44,264 bases of DNA from Reyranella sp. (GTDB lineage: Bacteria; Pseudomonadota; Alphaproteobacteria; Reyranellales; Reyranellaceae), in assembly GCA_030684475.1 (NCBI GenBank), contig JAUXWB010000425.1, forward strand, positions 1-44,264, read 5' to 3'. The translations under genes were made by a program, and so were the position numbers. This document shows, one piece after another, positions 16,738-24,224 of this stretch. The notes beneath the pieces were generated by a model that was not told the DNA's origin, did no database searches, and saw only the letters and a program-made list of their open reading frames with translations. Numbering within the stretch: the stretch's first letter is position 1; every line of letters begins with the position of its first letter.

Positions 16738-16840
16738 GGTGGCGGCCAATGGCAGGGTTGACGTACACTCCACTACACCAATAGATGCTGCACCGCAGCA
16801 TGGAATATTTTGCAGTGCAGCCGCGCGATCCGGGCCAGCT

Positions 16841-18055
16841 TTGAGCGACGCGACCTCCCCATGGCTTCAGACGGGAGGCGGCCAACCTGCGGGGAGTCCG
16901 CCCGGGGGCGTCTTTGTGCCCGCGCCGGCAGCGCCAGATCTGACGCCCAGCCGGCCGGTCTACGACGGCACGCTGGGCGAGCTCTACGCCATTTATCTCC
17001 GTCATCTGGTGCTCATGCTCGTGACCTTGGGATGGTCGCGCTTCTGGGGCCGCACCCGCATCCGCCGCTACGTCTGGAACCATCTCGCGATCCTGGGCGA
17101 CCGGTTCGAATATCGCGGGCGTGGGCGCGAGCTCCTGATCGGCTTCCTGTTCGCGCTGGTGCTGATCGCGGCCTGGGCCGGCCTGATGTACCTGGCCTGG
17201 ATCTACGTCTTCCACGAGAAGCCGTTCGCCACCTTCGGCATGTTCGACCTCTTCTCGTTGTCGGTGCTGCTGATCGGCTTTCCGCTCGCCTATGTCGGTC
17301 ACTATGCCGGCCTGCGCTACAAGCTCTCGCGCACGCGCTGGCGTGGCATCCGCTGCGGCATGGCGGGCTCGGCCTGGCGCTATGGCGTGGTCGCGACCTT
17401 CCTGCATTTCGCCAATGCCATGACCGGCCTTCTGCTGACGCCGGTCGTGTCGGTCAATCTCGCCCGTCCGCGCATCGCCAACACGCGGCTTGGCACGCTG
17501 CCATTCGCCTTCGCCGGCAACGCCGGCGACATCTACGGCCGCTACCTTGGTTACTATTTCCTGAACATCATCGCCTGGGTCATAGCCGCCGTGGCGGTCT
17601 TCATGGCGGTCGGTGGCACGCTCGAGAGCCTGGGCGTCACGTCGGACGATTTCCTGGCGCTGTTCACCAGGCCCACCCTGCGCACGGTGGTGCTGGTCCT
17701 GGCGCTGGCGTTCGGCGCCTACATCCTCTTCGGTCTGCTCATCCTGCCGCTGCGCTGCTGGTGGCAGGCCTATCTGCTGCGCTACCTCGTCACCCACAGC
17801 CGCGCCGGCAACGTGCTCTTCGCCACCGCGATCACCACGCGCCAGATGTGGGGCTTCCTGGTGCTGAACTATCTGATCGTGCTGCTGACGCTCGGCATCG
17901 GCTGGCCGTGGGTCATGCATCGCACGGTGAAGCTCATCGCCGCTCAGCTCTGGATCTACGGCACGCCCACAGGCGCTTCGATCGGCCAGCCGCCCGACCA
18001 CGGGCCGGGCTACGGCGAGGGTCTGCTCGACATGTTCGACGTGAGCGGAATCTGA
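16841..18055 (+). CDS. DUF898 (YjgN-family) inner-membrane protein
   Basis: About 404 residues with six or more membrane segments. The DUF898/YjgN signature is clear: YDGTLGELYAIYLRHLVLML, WSRFWGRTRIRRYVWN, DRFEYRGRGRELLIGFL, later FAGNAGDIYGRYLGYYF. The N-terminal 40 residues are Pro/Gly-rich and probably disordered in the cytoplasm. Function of the family is unknown. The start is uncertain: TTG 16841 (SDATSPW) is the first plausible one, and GTG 16916 is another. An in-frame ATG at 16700 lies inside the divergent mutase gene. The next gene, an M48 protease, starts 2 bases after its stop. A DUF898-M48 pairing recurs in proteobacteria (from memory), suggesting the two act together in the membrane. 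Confidence 0.83.
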   Translation: MSDATSPWLQTGGGQPAGSPPGGVFVPAPAAPDLTPSRPVYDGTLGELYAIYLRHLVLMLVTLGWSRFWGRTRIRRYVWNHLAILGDRFEYRGRGRELLIGFLFALVLIAAWAGLMYLAWIYVFHEKPFATFGMFDLFSLSVLLIGFPLAYVGHYAGLRYKLSRTRWRGIRCGMAGSAWRYGVVATFLHFANAMTGLLLTPVVSVNLARPRIANTRLGTLPFAFAGNAGDIYGRYLGYYFLNIIAWVIAAVAVFMAVGGTLESLGVTSDDFLALFTRPTLRTVVLVLALAFGAYILFGLLILPLRCWWQAYLLRYLVTHSRAGNVLFATAITTRQMWGFLVLNYLIVLLTLGIGWPWVMHRTVKLIAAQLWIYGTPTGASIGQPPDHGPGYGEGLLDMFDVSGI

Positions 18056-18057
18056 CG

Positions 18058-19125
18058 ATGGCCGCTTCCTCCCGCTACTACGACGGCGCGACCGCCGAGG
18101 TGCACGAGGTCGGCGTGCGTGCAACGGCCTCCGAGCTCATCATCTTCCGTCCCGCCGATTCCGCCATCGTGGTGCGCTGGCCGATCGCCGAACTCGCCGT
18201 GCTGGGCGATGGCAATCACGAAGCGGCACCTCCGGTCGTGCATCGCGGCGGCGAAGCCCGCCTGGTCATCGAGGACATCGAGCTCAGGCAGCGGCTCACC
18301 GCCCTCGTGCCCGAGCTCAAGGCGCTCGACCACCGGCCGGCCCCCCTGGTCCCACGGCTCGCGACGCTCGGCGCTACCTTGGTGGCGCTGGTCGGGCTGT
18401 TCTGGGTCGCCGTCGACTACGGCACCGAATATGCGGCGCCCTGGCTGCCCTACAGCCTGCAGGCCAGGCTCGGCGAGACCGTTTTCGAGGAGCTGGTCGC
18501 CGACAAGGATCAGTGCCACGGCGAAGCCGGGCTGGAGGCGATCAACACGCTCGCCAACGATCTCGCCCGGGCGGCCGGCTACGAGCACGAAATCACCGTG
18601 CACATCATCGAGGGTGGGCCGGTCAACGCCTTCACGCTGCCGGGCGGCATCCTGGTCTTCTATTCGGACCTGATCGACCAGGCCAAGAACAGCTCGCAGG
18701 TCGCGGGCGTGCTGGCGCACGAGATCGGCCACGTCGTGCACCACCATCCGATCAAGGGCATCGCGCGCCAGTACGGCATCGACCTGCTGGCGAAGCTGGT
18801 GAGCGGCGGCTACTCCGATCTGCTGACCACGCTGAGCTCGGGCGGCAACATCCTGCTGGCGCTGCGCAACGGCCGTGCCTTCGAGCGCGAGGCCGATACC
18901 ACCGGCGTGGCCTTGCTGGAGAAGCTCGAGGTCAGGGCCGACGGCATCGCCGGCTTCTTCGAGCAGATGATGGAAAAGGAGCCCAAGGATGCCGCGCTGG
19001 CCGCCGGCATCTGGTCGAGCCACCCGCCGACGCAGGAACGCATCGACGCGACCAAGCGTCCGGCCATCGGCCGGCCCGCCTTCAGCGATGCCGACTGGAA
19101 GGCGCTGCGGGACGTCTGCAAGTAG
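18058..19125 (+). CDS. Membrane-anchored M48-family zinc metalloprotease
   Basis: 355 residues. The N-terminal 90 residues form a small beta-rich domain (SSRYYDGATAEVHEVGV) of the kind that precedes M48 domains next to DUF898 proteins. One membrane helix spans about 100-120. The M48 domain follows: VNAFTLPGGILVFYSDLI, the zinc helix H221-E-I-G-H225, and the third ligand Glu278 in FEREAD. A final SSHPPTQERI motif is typical of HtpX/BepA/LoiP-like enzymes. With one helix after a cytoplasmic N-terminal domain, the catalytic part should face the periplasm. Tightly packed between the DUF898 gene and the ATP-grasp gene, 2 bases on either side. Likely role: quality control or processing of membrane or periplasmic proteins (inference). 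Confidence 0.88.
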   Translation: MAASSRYYDGATAEVHEVGVRATASELIIFRPADSAIVVRWPIAELAVLGDGNHEAAPPVVHRGGEARLVIEDIELRQRLTALVPELKALDHRPAPLVPRLATLGATLVALVGLFWVAVDYGTEYAAPWLPYSLQARLGETVFEELVADKDQCHGEAGLEAINTLANDLARAAGYEHEITVHIIEGGPVNAFTLPGGILVFYSDLIDQAKNSSQVAGVLAHEIGHVVHHHPIKGIARQYGIDLLAKLVSGGYSDLLTTLSSGGNILLALRNGRAFEREADTTGVALLEKLEVRADGIAGFFEQMMEKEPKDAALAAGIWSSHPPTQERIDATKRPAIGRPAFSDADWKALRDVCK

Positions 19126-19127
19126 CC

Positions 19128-19985
19128 ATGGCGGGAACCATCGTCCTGGCCACGGCGCTCGATGAGCCTGGCATCACTCAGTCCGACCGGCTCTATGCCG
19201 ACGCGCTGGAGCGCCGCGGCTGGCGTGTCGTGGCAGCCCCCTGGGACGGCCCGCCAAAAGCCTTCGCTGGCGCCGATGCCGTCGTGCTGCGTTCGACCTG
19301 GGGCTACTACCGCGCGCTCGATGCGTTCCGTGCCTGGATCGAGGCGGTGGCGGCTGCGACACGGCTCTTCAACCCGATCGCCCTGGTGCGCTGGAACCTG
19401 CGCAAGGACTACGTCGGCAAGCTCTCGGCCGCGGGCATCCGCGTGCCGCAATCGCATATCGTGGCCTGCGAGGCCACCGCCATCGACAAGGTGCTGGCCG
19501 ACGCCGGCTGGGACCGGGCCGTGGTGAAGCCCGCGTCGGGGGCGTCGGGCCATTCCGTCGAACTGGTGAAGCGCGCGATGCTCGATCAACAGGTCGCCGG
19601 GCTCTCCGACGAGGCGCGCGCCGCGGGCGTGGTGGTGCAGGAGTTTTTGCCCGAGATCGCCGAGGGCGAACTGTCGATGGTCTATTTCGACGGCGCCTTC
19701 AGTCACGCCATCCGCAAGCGCCCGCCGCCGGGCGAGTTCCGCTCGAACTCGCGCTATGGCCCGACGCGCAACGCCGAGAAGCCGCCCAGCGAGGTGACGG
19801 AGCAGGGCGCGGCTTGCCTGCGCGCCCTGCCCGAGAGGCCGCTCTATGCGCGGGTCGATGGCGTGGTGCGCGACGGCCAGCTGATCGTGATCGAGGTCGA
19901 GGTGCTGGAGCCCGCACTCTTCATGGAGTTCGATCCGCCGTCGGCCGAGCGCTTCGCGGAGGCGACGCTCAAGCGGCTCCGATAG
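19128..19985 (+). CDS. ATP-grasp ligase, RimK/glutathione-synthase-like
   Basis: 285 residues of the ATP-grasp fold. The N-terminal part resembles a pre-ATP-grasp domain, with VVLRSTWGYYRALDAFRAWI. This pattern (R-x2-W-x-Y, then F-x2-W) is seen in ligases related to the cycloserine enzyme DcsG and other RimK-type proteins. The ATP part has AVVKPASGASGHSVELV (P-loop lysine and glycine loop), a VVQEFLPEIAEGELSMV segment binding the adenine and Mg, and a C-terminal RVDGVVRDGQLIVIEVEVLEP with the metal-chelating acidic residues. It joins a carboxylate to an amine or amino acid in the cytoplasm; substrates unknown. Third gene of the DUF898-M48 unit, 2 bases after the protease stop. Confidence 0.82.
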   Translation: MAGTIVLATALDEPGITQSDRLYADALERRGWRVVAAPWDGPPKAFAGADAVVLRSTWGYYRALDAFRAWIEAVAAATRLFNPIALVRWNLRKDYVGKLSAAGIRVPQSHIVACEATAIDKVLADAGWDRAVVKPASGASGHSVELVKRAMLDQQVAGLSDEARAAGVVVQEFLPEIAEGELSMVYFDGAFSHAIRKRPPPGEFRSNSRYGPTRNAEKPPSEVTEQGAACLRALPERPLYARVDGVVRDGQLIVIEVEVLEPALFMEFDPPSAERFAEATLKRLR

Positions 19986-19996
19986 GACGGCCGGCC

Positions 19997-20026
19997 TTGA
20001 CGTCATAGGACATTAATCCTATATAT
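19997..20026 (+). promoter_or_regulatory. Sigma70-type promoter with an internal palindromic operator
   Basis: TTGACG (19997-20002), 17-base spacer and TATATA (20020-20025) make a near-consensus promoter on the plus strand. The perfect inverted repeat ATAGGA (20005-20010) and TCCTAT (20017-20022), six bases apart, covers the spacer and the start of the -10, as a repressor site would. The arm type resembles operators of GntR/FadR-like regulators (inference). No plus-strand gene follows: the next 220 bases hold only palindromes, and the next gene is on the minus strand. Confidence 0.6.
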
Positions 20027-20114
20027 CCGATTGATGATCAACCCGACCTCTTCCTTTGCCTGTTACTCAGTTGCCTCGGGGAAACAGCGGAAAATGCCAA
20101 AGTCGATTCCCAGA

Positions 20115-20135
20115 ATGTCCGCTTTCGGCGGACAT
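20115..20135. repeat. Palindrome of an interspersed-repeat type (MSAFGG-reading element)
   Basis: An 8-bp perfect stem ATGTCCGC / GCGGACAT with a 5-base loop. Read as codons it gives M-S-A-F-G-G, a start often seen in spurious small ORFs of bradyrhizobial-type genomes (from memory), which is why I call it an interspersed repeat. It lies in a 264-base gene-free gap. Confidence 0.5.
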
Positions 20136-20231
20136 GCTGTGATGCCGATAGGATCGGAGAGGGCCAAACGACAGAAGGGCTTAGCCCCGATCCGGTGCCA
20201 CAGCGCGGAGCGTGAAGTGAGTTTCTTTTCC

Positions 20232-20249
20232 GTCCGCCAAGCGGCGGAC
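20232..20249. repeat. Hairpin immediately after the dehydratase stop
   Basis: GTCCGCC (20232-20238) and GGCGGAC (20243-20249) form a 7-bp stem with a 4-base loop, touching the stop codon of the minus-strand dehydratase gene. On that strand it is followed by GGAAAAGAAA, not T, so it is at best a weak terminator or a 3'-end-stabilising hairpin. Its arms share the GTCCGC core with the palindrome at 20115-20135. Confidence 0.5.
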
Positions 20250-21368
20250 TCATCCCTTGAGGCGTTGCCCCCCGATCCTGCAGTCCTTCAGGATCTCCGT
20301 CCGGAAGGCGAGGCCGTGGCCCGGCCGTTCGGGCGGCGACATCATGCCGGTCTTCGACGGCAGTACCGGCTCGATCCAGAGGTCGTCGTTCCAGGTCATG
20401 TATTCGAGATAGTTGGCGTTGGGGATCGAGGCCATCACGTGGACCATCGTCTCGTGGAAAAGATGCGGCGCGATGCGGATGCCCCAAGGCTCGGCCGCTG
20501 CCGCGATCTTGCGCAGCTCGCTGTAGCCGCCGCGCATCGGGTCGGGCTGCAGGATCGGCGTGCTGGGATGCTCGAAGAACGGCCGCAGGTCGTTGCGTCC
20601 AAAATGACTCTCACCGCCCACGACACGGGTCTTGAGCGCGGCGGCGATGCGGCGGTAGCCGGCGAAATCCTCGGCGACCACCGGTTCCTCCAGCCAGTAG
20701 GGATCGAACTCGTCGATGCGGTGGCCGGCCTGGATGGCGGTGTCGGCGTCCCAGCCCATGTTGACGTCGATCATGATCTCGATGCCGCCGCCCAGCGCCT
20801 CGCGCATCGCCTTGACGTTCTCGACGTCCTCGCGCCACGGCCGGATGTGCGCGACCTGCATCTTGATCGCCTTGAGGCCCTGCGCCGTGAATTCATTGGC
20901 GCGGGCGATCATGCCGTCGCGGCCGAGGCCGCGGAACACGCCGGAGCCGTAGGCGGGGATCTCGGTGCGGGCCGCCCCCCAGAGTCGGAACAGGGGCAGG
21001 GAGGCGCGCTTGCCGATGATGTCCCACAGCGCCATGTCGACGGCGCTTTGCGCGAAGACGGTGACGCCCATGCGGCCGAGCCAGAAGTTGCTCCTGTAGA
21101 GCGCCTGCCAGATCGCCTCGACTTCGGTGGCGTCGCGGCCGATCACGTGCGGGGCGATCAGTTCCTTCATGCAGGCGTCGATTGTGTGCAACCCGCCGCG
21201 CAACGGCATCAGGTAGCTCATGCCGATGAGGCCGCCCTGGGTCTCGATCTCGAGCACGAAGATGTCGCGCTTCGGCGCCGACAGGATACCGGCGGCCGGG
21301 GCGGCGCCCTGCCATGGCACCTGGAGAAGCGTCGTGCGCAGTTCGGTGATGGTCGTGGCCGTGGTCAT
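20250..21368 (-). CDS. Enolase-superfamily (mandelate racemase-type) acid-sugar dehydratase-like enzyme
   Basis: 372 residues. The N-terminal capping domain precedes a beta/alpha barrel. Metal ligands are Asp201 (MIDVNMGWD), Glu227 (WLEEPV) and Glu253 (VGGESHF). A catalytic His-Asp dyad is recognisable as His302 (IAPHLF) and Asp276 (LQPDPMRGG). At the usual Lys-x-Lys position there is K169-M-Q171, so the second base is replaced by Gln. The pattern fits the mandelate racemase subgroup, in which most members dehydrate acid sugars or hydroxy acids. The exact substrate is open; tartrate, galactonate or a related acid is possible. It stands alone on the minus strand and diverges from cimA with 44 bases between starts. 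Confidence 0.87.
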   Translation of the reverse strand: MTTATTITELRTTLLQVPWQGAAPAAGILSAPKRDIFVLEIETQGGLIGMSYLMPLRGGLHTIDACMKELIAPHVIGRDATEVEAIWQALYRSNFWLGRMGVTVFAQSAVDMALWDIIGKRASLPLFRLWGAARTEIPAYGSGVFRGLGRDGMIARANEFTAQGLKAIKMQVAHIRPWREDVENVKAMREALGGGIEIMIDVNMGWDADTAIQAGHRIDEFDPYWLEEPVVAEDFAGYRRIAAALKTRVVGGESHFGRNDLRPFFEHPSTPILQPDPMRGGYSELRKIAAAAEPWGIRIAPHLFHETMVHVMASIPNANYLEYMTWNDDLWIEPVLPSKTGMMSPPERPGHGLAFRTEILKDCRIGGQRLKG

Positions 21369-21412
21369 AAGGCGTATCTCCCGCGTGGCTGCCCAACTAT
21401 GATGCCGTCGTC

Positions 21413-23020
21413 ATGAAACAGTCCAACCGCATCTATCTCTTCGACACCACCCTGCGAGACGGGGCCCAGACCCAGGGCGTGGATTTTACCGTGGCCGACA
21501 AGGTCGCGATCGCGCGCGAGCTCGATCTGCTGGGCGTCGACTATATCGAGGGCGGCTGGCCGGGTGCCAACCCGACCGACGACCGCTTCTTCGCCGATCC
21601 GCCGGAGTTCAAGAACGCCAAGTTCACCGCCTTCGGCATGACGCGGCGCGCCGGCCGGTCGGCCGCCAACGATCCCGGCCTCGCCGCCATCCTTCAGACC
21701 AAGGCGCGTAACGTCTGCATGGTCGGCAAGACCTGGGACTTCCACGTCGACGTGGCACTGGAGGTCGATCGCGGCGAATACCTCGAGATGATCGGCGATT
21801 CGCTGGCCTACGCGAAGACGAAGATGGACGAGGTGATGTTCGACGCCGAGCATTTCTTCGACGGCTACAAGGCCAATCCGGATTACGCCTTGGCCTGCCT
21901 CGCGGCCGCCGACAAGGCCGGCGCGCGCTGGCTGGTGCTGTGCGACACCAATGGCGGGACGCTGCCGTACGAGATCGAGCGCATCGTGGGCGAGGTGGCC
22001 AGGAAGATCCCGGGCGAACGGCTGGGCATCCACACCCACAACGACACCGAGAACGCCGTCGCCAACACGCTGGCCGCCGTCCGCGCCGGCGTGCGCCAGG
22101 TCCAGGGCACGATCAATGGCCTGGGCGAGCGCTGCGGCAACGCCAACATGATCGCGCTTATTCCCAACCTCGTGCTCAAGATGGGCTTCGACACGGGCTT
22201 GAAGGACGGCGCGATGGCGCGGCTCACGCATCTGTCGCGCTTGCTCGACGACCGTCTGAATGTCGTGCCCAACCGCAGCGCCGCCTACGTCGGCGCCCGC
22301 GCCTTCGCGCACAAGGGCGGTCTGCACGTCTCGGCGGTCGAGAAGGATCCCAGGACCTACGAGCACATCGACCCGGAACTCGTCGGCAACCAGCGTATCA
22401 TCGTGGTCAGCGATCAGGCCGGCCGCTCCAACATCATGGCGCGCTTCCGCCAGATCGGCCTCGAGGTCGATCCGAAGAACCCGGGCGTCGCGCGACTGCT
22501 GGAGATCGTCAAGGAGCGCGAGGCCGAGGGTTACGCCTACGACGGCGCCGACGCCTCGTTCGAACTTTTGGCACGACACGAGCTCCATACCGTGCCCGAT
22601 TACTTCGCGTTGCAGAGCTTCCGCGTGCTGGTCGAGCGGCGGGTCAACGCCCGCGGCCGGCTCATCGCGCTCTCCGAGGCGACGGTGAAGCTCGACATCG
22701 CCGGCCGCCGCGCGATGGAAGTGGGCGAGGGCAACGGCCCCGTGAACGCTCTCGATGCTGCGCTGCGAAAGGCGCTGCTGCCGATCTATCCCGAACTCGA
22801 GGACATGCGGCTGGTCGACTTCAAGGTGCGTATCCTCGATTCGGGCGGCGGCACAGCCGCCACCACCCGCGTCATGATCGAGAGCGCCGATGCAAAGGGC
22901 AGGCGCTGGAGCACCATCGGCGTGTCGCCCAACATCGTCGATGCCTCGTACAACGCCCTCTACGACGCCATCACCTACAAGCTGTTCCGCGACGGCGCCC
23001 GCCCGGCACCGCCGGCCTAG
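21413..23020 (+). CDS. cimA: (R)-citramalate synthase
   Basis: 535 residues, the length and layout of CimA, which condenses pyruvate with acetyl-CoA to (R)-citramalate. This starts a threonine-independent isoleucine route. The DRE-TIM barrel begins with IYLFDTTLRDGAQTQGVDF (CimA-like TQGVDF instead of the EQ of LeuA). It contains LGIHTHNDTENAVANTLA with the HxH metal ligands, and VQGTINGLGERCGNANM. A hinge (FAHKGGLHVSAVEKDPRTYE) leads to the C-terminal LeuA-dimer domain that binds the feedback inhibitor. Known relatives of this 530-residue type (COG0119, TIGR00977) include Leptospira and Geobacter enzymes. ATG 21413 has no good ribosome site but is the only reasonable start. Apparently a single gene. 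Confidence 0.92.
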   Translation: MKQSNRIYLFDTTLRDGAQTQGVDFTVADKVAIARELDLLGVDYIEGGWPGANPTDDRFFADPPEFKNAKFTAFGMTRRAGRSAANDPGLAAILQTKARNVCMVGKTWDFHVDVALEVDRGEYLEMIGDSLAYAKTKMDEVMFDAEHFFDGYKANPDYALACLAAADKAGARWLVLCDTNGGTLPYEIERIVGEVARKIPGERLGIHTHNDTENAVANTLAAVRAGVRQVQGTINGLGERCGNANMIALIPNLVLKMGFDTGLKDGAMARLTHLSRLLDDRLNVVPNRSAAYVGARAFAHKGGLHVSAVEKDPRTYEHIDPELVGNQRIIVVSDQAGRSNIMARFRQIGLEVDPKNPGVARLLEIVKEREAEGYAYDGADASFELLARHELHTVPDYFALQSFRVLVERRVNARGRLIALSEATVKLDIAGRRAMEVGEGNGPVNALDAALRKALLPIYPELEDMRLVDFKVRILDSGGGTAATTRVMIESADAKGRRWSTIGVSPNIVDASYNALYDAITYKLFRDGARPAPPA

Positions 23021-23041
23021 CAGCCATGTCCCGGTCGCCAG

Positions 23042-24220
23042 TTGACCGAGAAGAGGCCGGGGCAGACCATATCTGGCGTGCGAGACGGCGAACATCTGGA
23101 CAGCAAGACACCGCCCATCGCGACCGTCCCGCGGCGGTCGCGGCTGGACGGGCGCAATCTGGCGCGCGCCGTCATGTGGCTGCTGCCGCTGTTCGTCCTG
23201 GTCGTCACGCTGTTCGTCTGGCTGTCGTCCGGGCGCTACATCGCGACCGACAATGCCTATGTGAAGGGCGACCGCGCCCAGATCGCCACCGCGCTCAGCG
23301 GCATCATCGTCGAGGTGCCGGTGCAGGAGAATCAGGCCGTGTCGCGCGGCCAGCTCCTGTTCAAACTCGACGACCAGTCCTATCGGCTGGCGCTCACCCG
23401 GATCGAGGCCGAGATCGAGACGGGGCGCGCCGAGATCCGCGGCCTGCGCGCGCAGTGGCGCACCAAGCGCGAGGAGATCAAGGCGGCGCTCAGCCAGCAG
23501 ACCTATGCCGAGGCCGAGTTCGAGCGGCAGTCCGGCCTCGCCGAAAAGAAGATCGCCTCGATCCAGAAGCTCGAGGAGTCGCGGCTGGCACTCGACGTCG
23601 CGCGGCAACGGATTTCGGCGGCGCAGGAGGACCTCACGCGCATCGAGGCGGCGCTGGCCGGTGACCGGCGGATCCGCGCCGACGACCATCCCAAGGTGAG
23701 GCAGATGATGGCGGCGCGTGACGAAGCCTTGCTGCAGCTTCGCCGCACCACCATCGAATCGCCGCTCGACGGCATCGTTGCCAAGCGGCCGGTGCCGGGC
23801 AGCTACGCCACCACCGGCGTGCCGGTGATGGTCGTGGTGGCCGACACCGACCTCTGGATCGAGGCCAACTTCAAGGAGACCGAGCTCACGCGCGTCCGGC
23901 CGGGTCAGAAGGCCACGATCCACGTCGACACCTATCCCGACTCGGAGTGCACCGGATCGGTCGCCAGCATCTCCCAGTCGACCGGCGCCGAGTTCGCCGT
24001 GCTGCCGCCGCAGAACGCCAGCGGCAACTGGGTGAAGGTGGTGCAGCGCATTCCGGTGCGCATTGCCGTCACCTGCCGCGAGGGCGACCCGCCGCTCAGG
24101 GTCGGCATGAGCACGACGGTCGAGATCGACACCGGCCACAGCCGCTCGCTCGGCGGGCTTCTGGCGGGGCTGGGTAAGGCCATCGGCCTGTCGGGCGCGT
24201 CGGCCGTCGCCAAGCCCTAG
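23042..24220 (+). CDS. emrA: HlyD/EmrA-family membrane fusion protein
   Basis: 392 residues. An N-terminal cytoplasmic tail and one membrane helix (ARAVMWLLPLFVLVVTLFVW, about 41-60) lead into the periplasmic fusion part. A biotinyl-lipoyl-like domain begins at YIATDNAYVKGDRAQIATAL, a coiled-coil hairpin runs from about 120 to 220, and the beta-barrel starts near TTIESPLDGIVAKRPVPGSY. It bridges an inner-membrane EmrB-type pump to an outer-membrane channel; no TolC gene is in the window. The start is uncertain: TTG 23042 and GTG 23078 are in frame, and an ATG at 23026 is out of frame. The EmrB gene starts 4 bases after its stop. Confidence 0.87.
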   Translation: MTEKRPGQTISGVRDGEHLDSKTPPIATVPRRSRLDGRNLARAVMWLLPLFVLVVTLFVWLSSGRYIATDNAYVKGDRAQIATALSGIIVEVPVQENQAVSRGQLLFKLDDQSYRLALTRIEAEIETGRAEIRGLRAQWRTKREEIKAALSQQTYAEAEFERQSGLAEKKIASIQKLEESRLALDVARQRISAAQEDLTRIEAALAGDRRIRADDHPKVRQMMAARDEALLQLRRTTIESPLDGIVAKRPVPGSYATTGVPVMVVVADTDLWIEANFKETELTRVRPGQKATIHVDTYPDSECTGSVASISQSTGAEFAVLPPQNASGNWVKVVQRIPVRIAVTCREGDPPLRVGMSTTVEIDTGHSRSLGGLLAGLGKAIGLSGASAVAKP

Positions 24221-24224
24221 GCCG

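Noticed and set aside
20031-21416. 461-codon plus-strand frame downstream of the promoter at 19997.
   Set aside because: It lies opposite the enolase-superfamily gene, whose active-site residues are all on the minus strand. The frame's composition is that of a shadow, so it does not explain the promoter.
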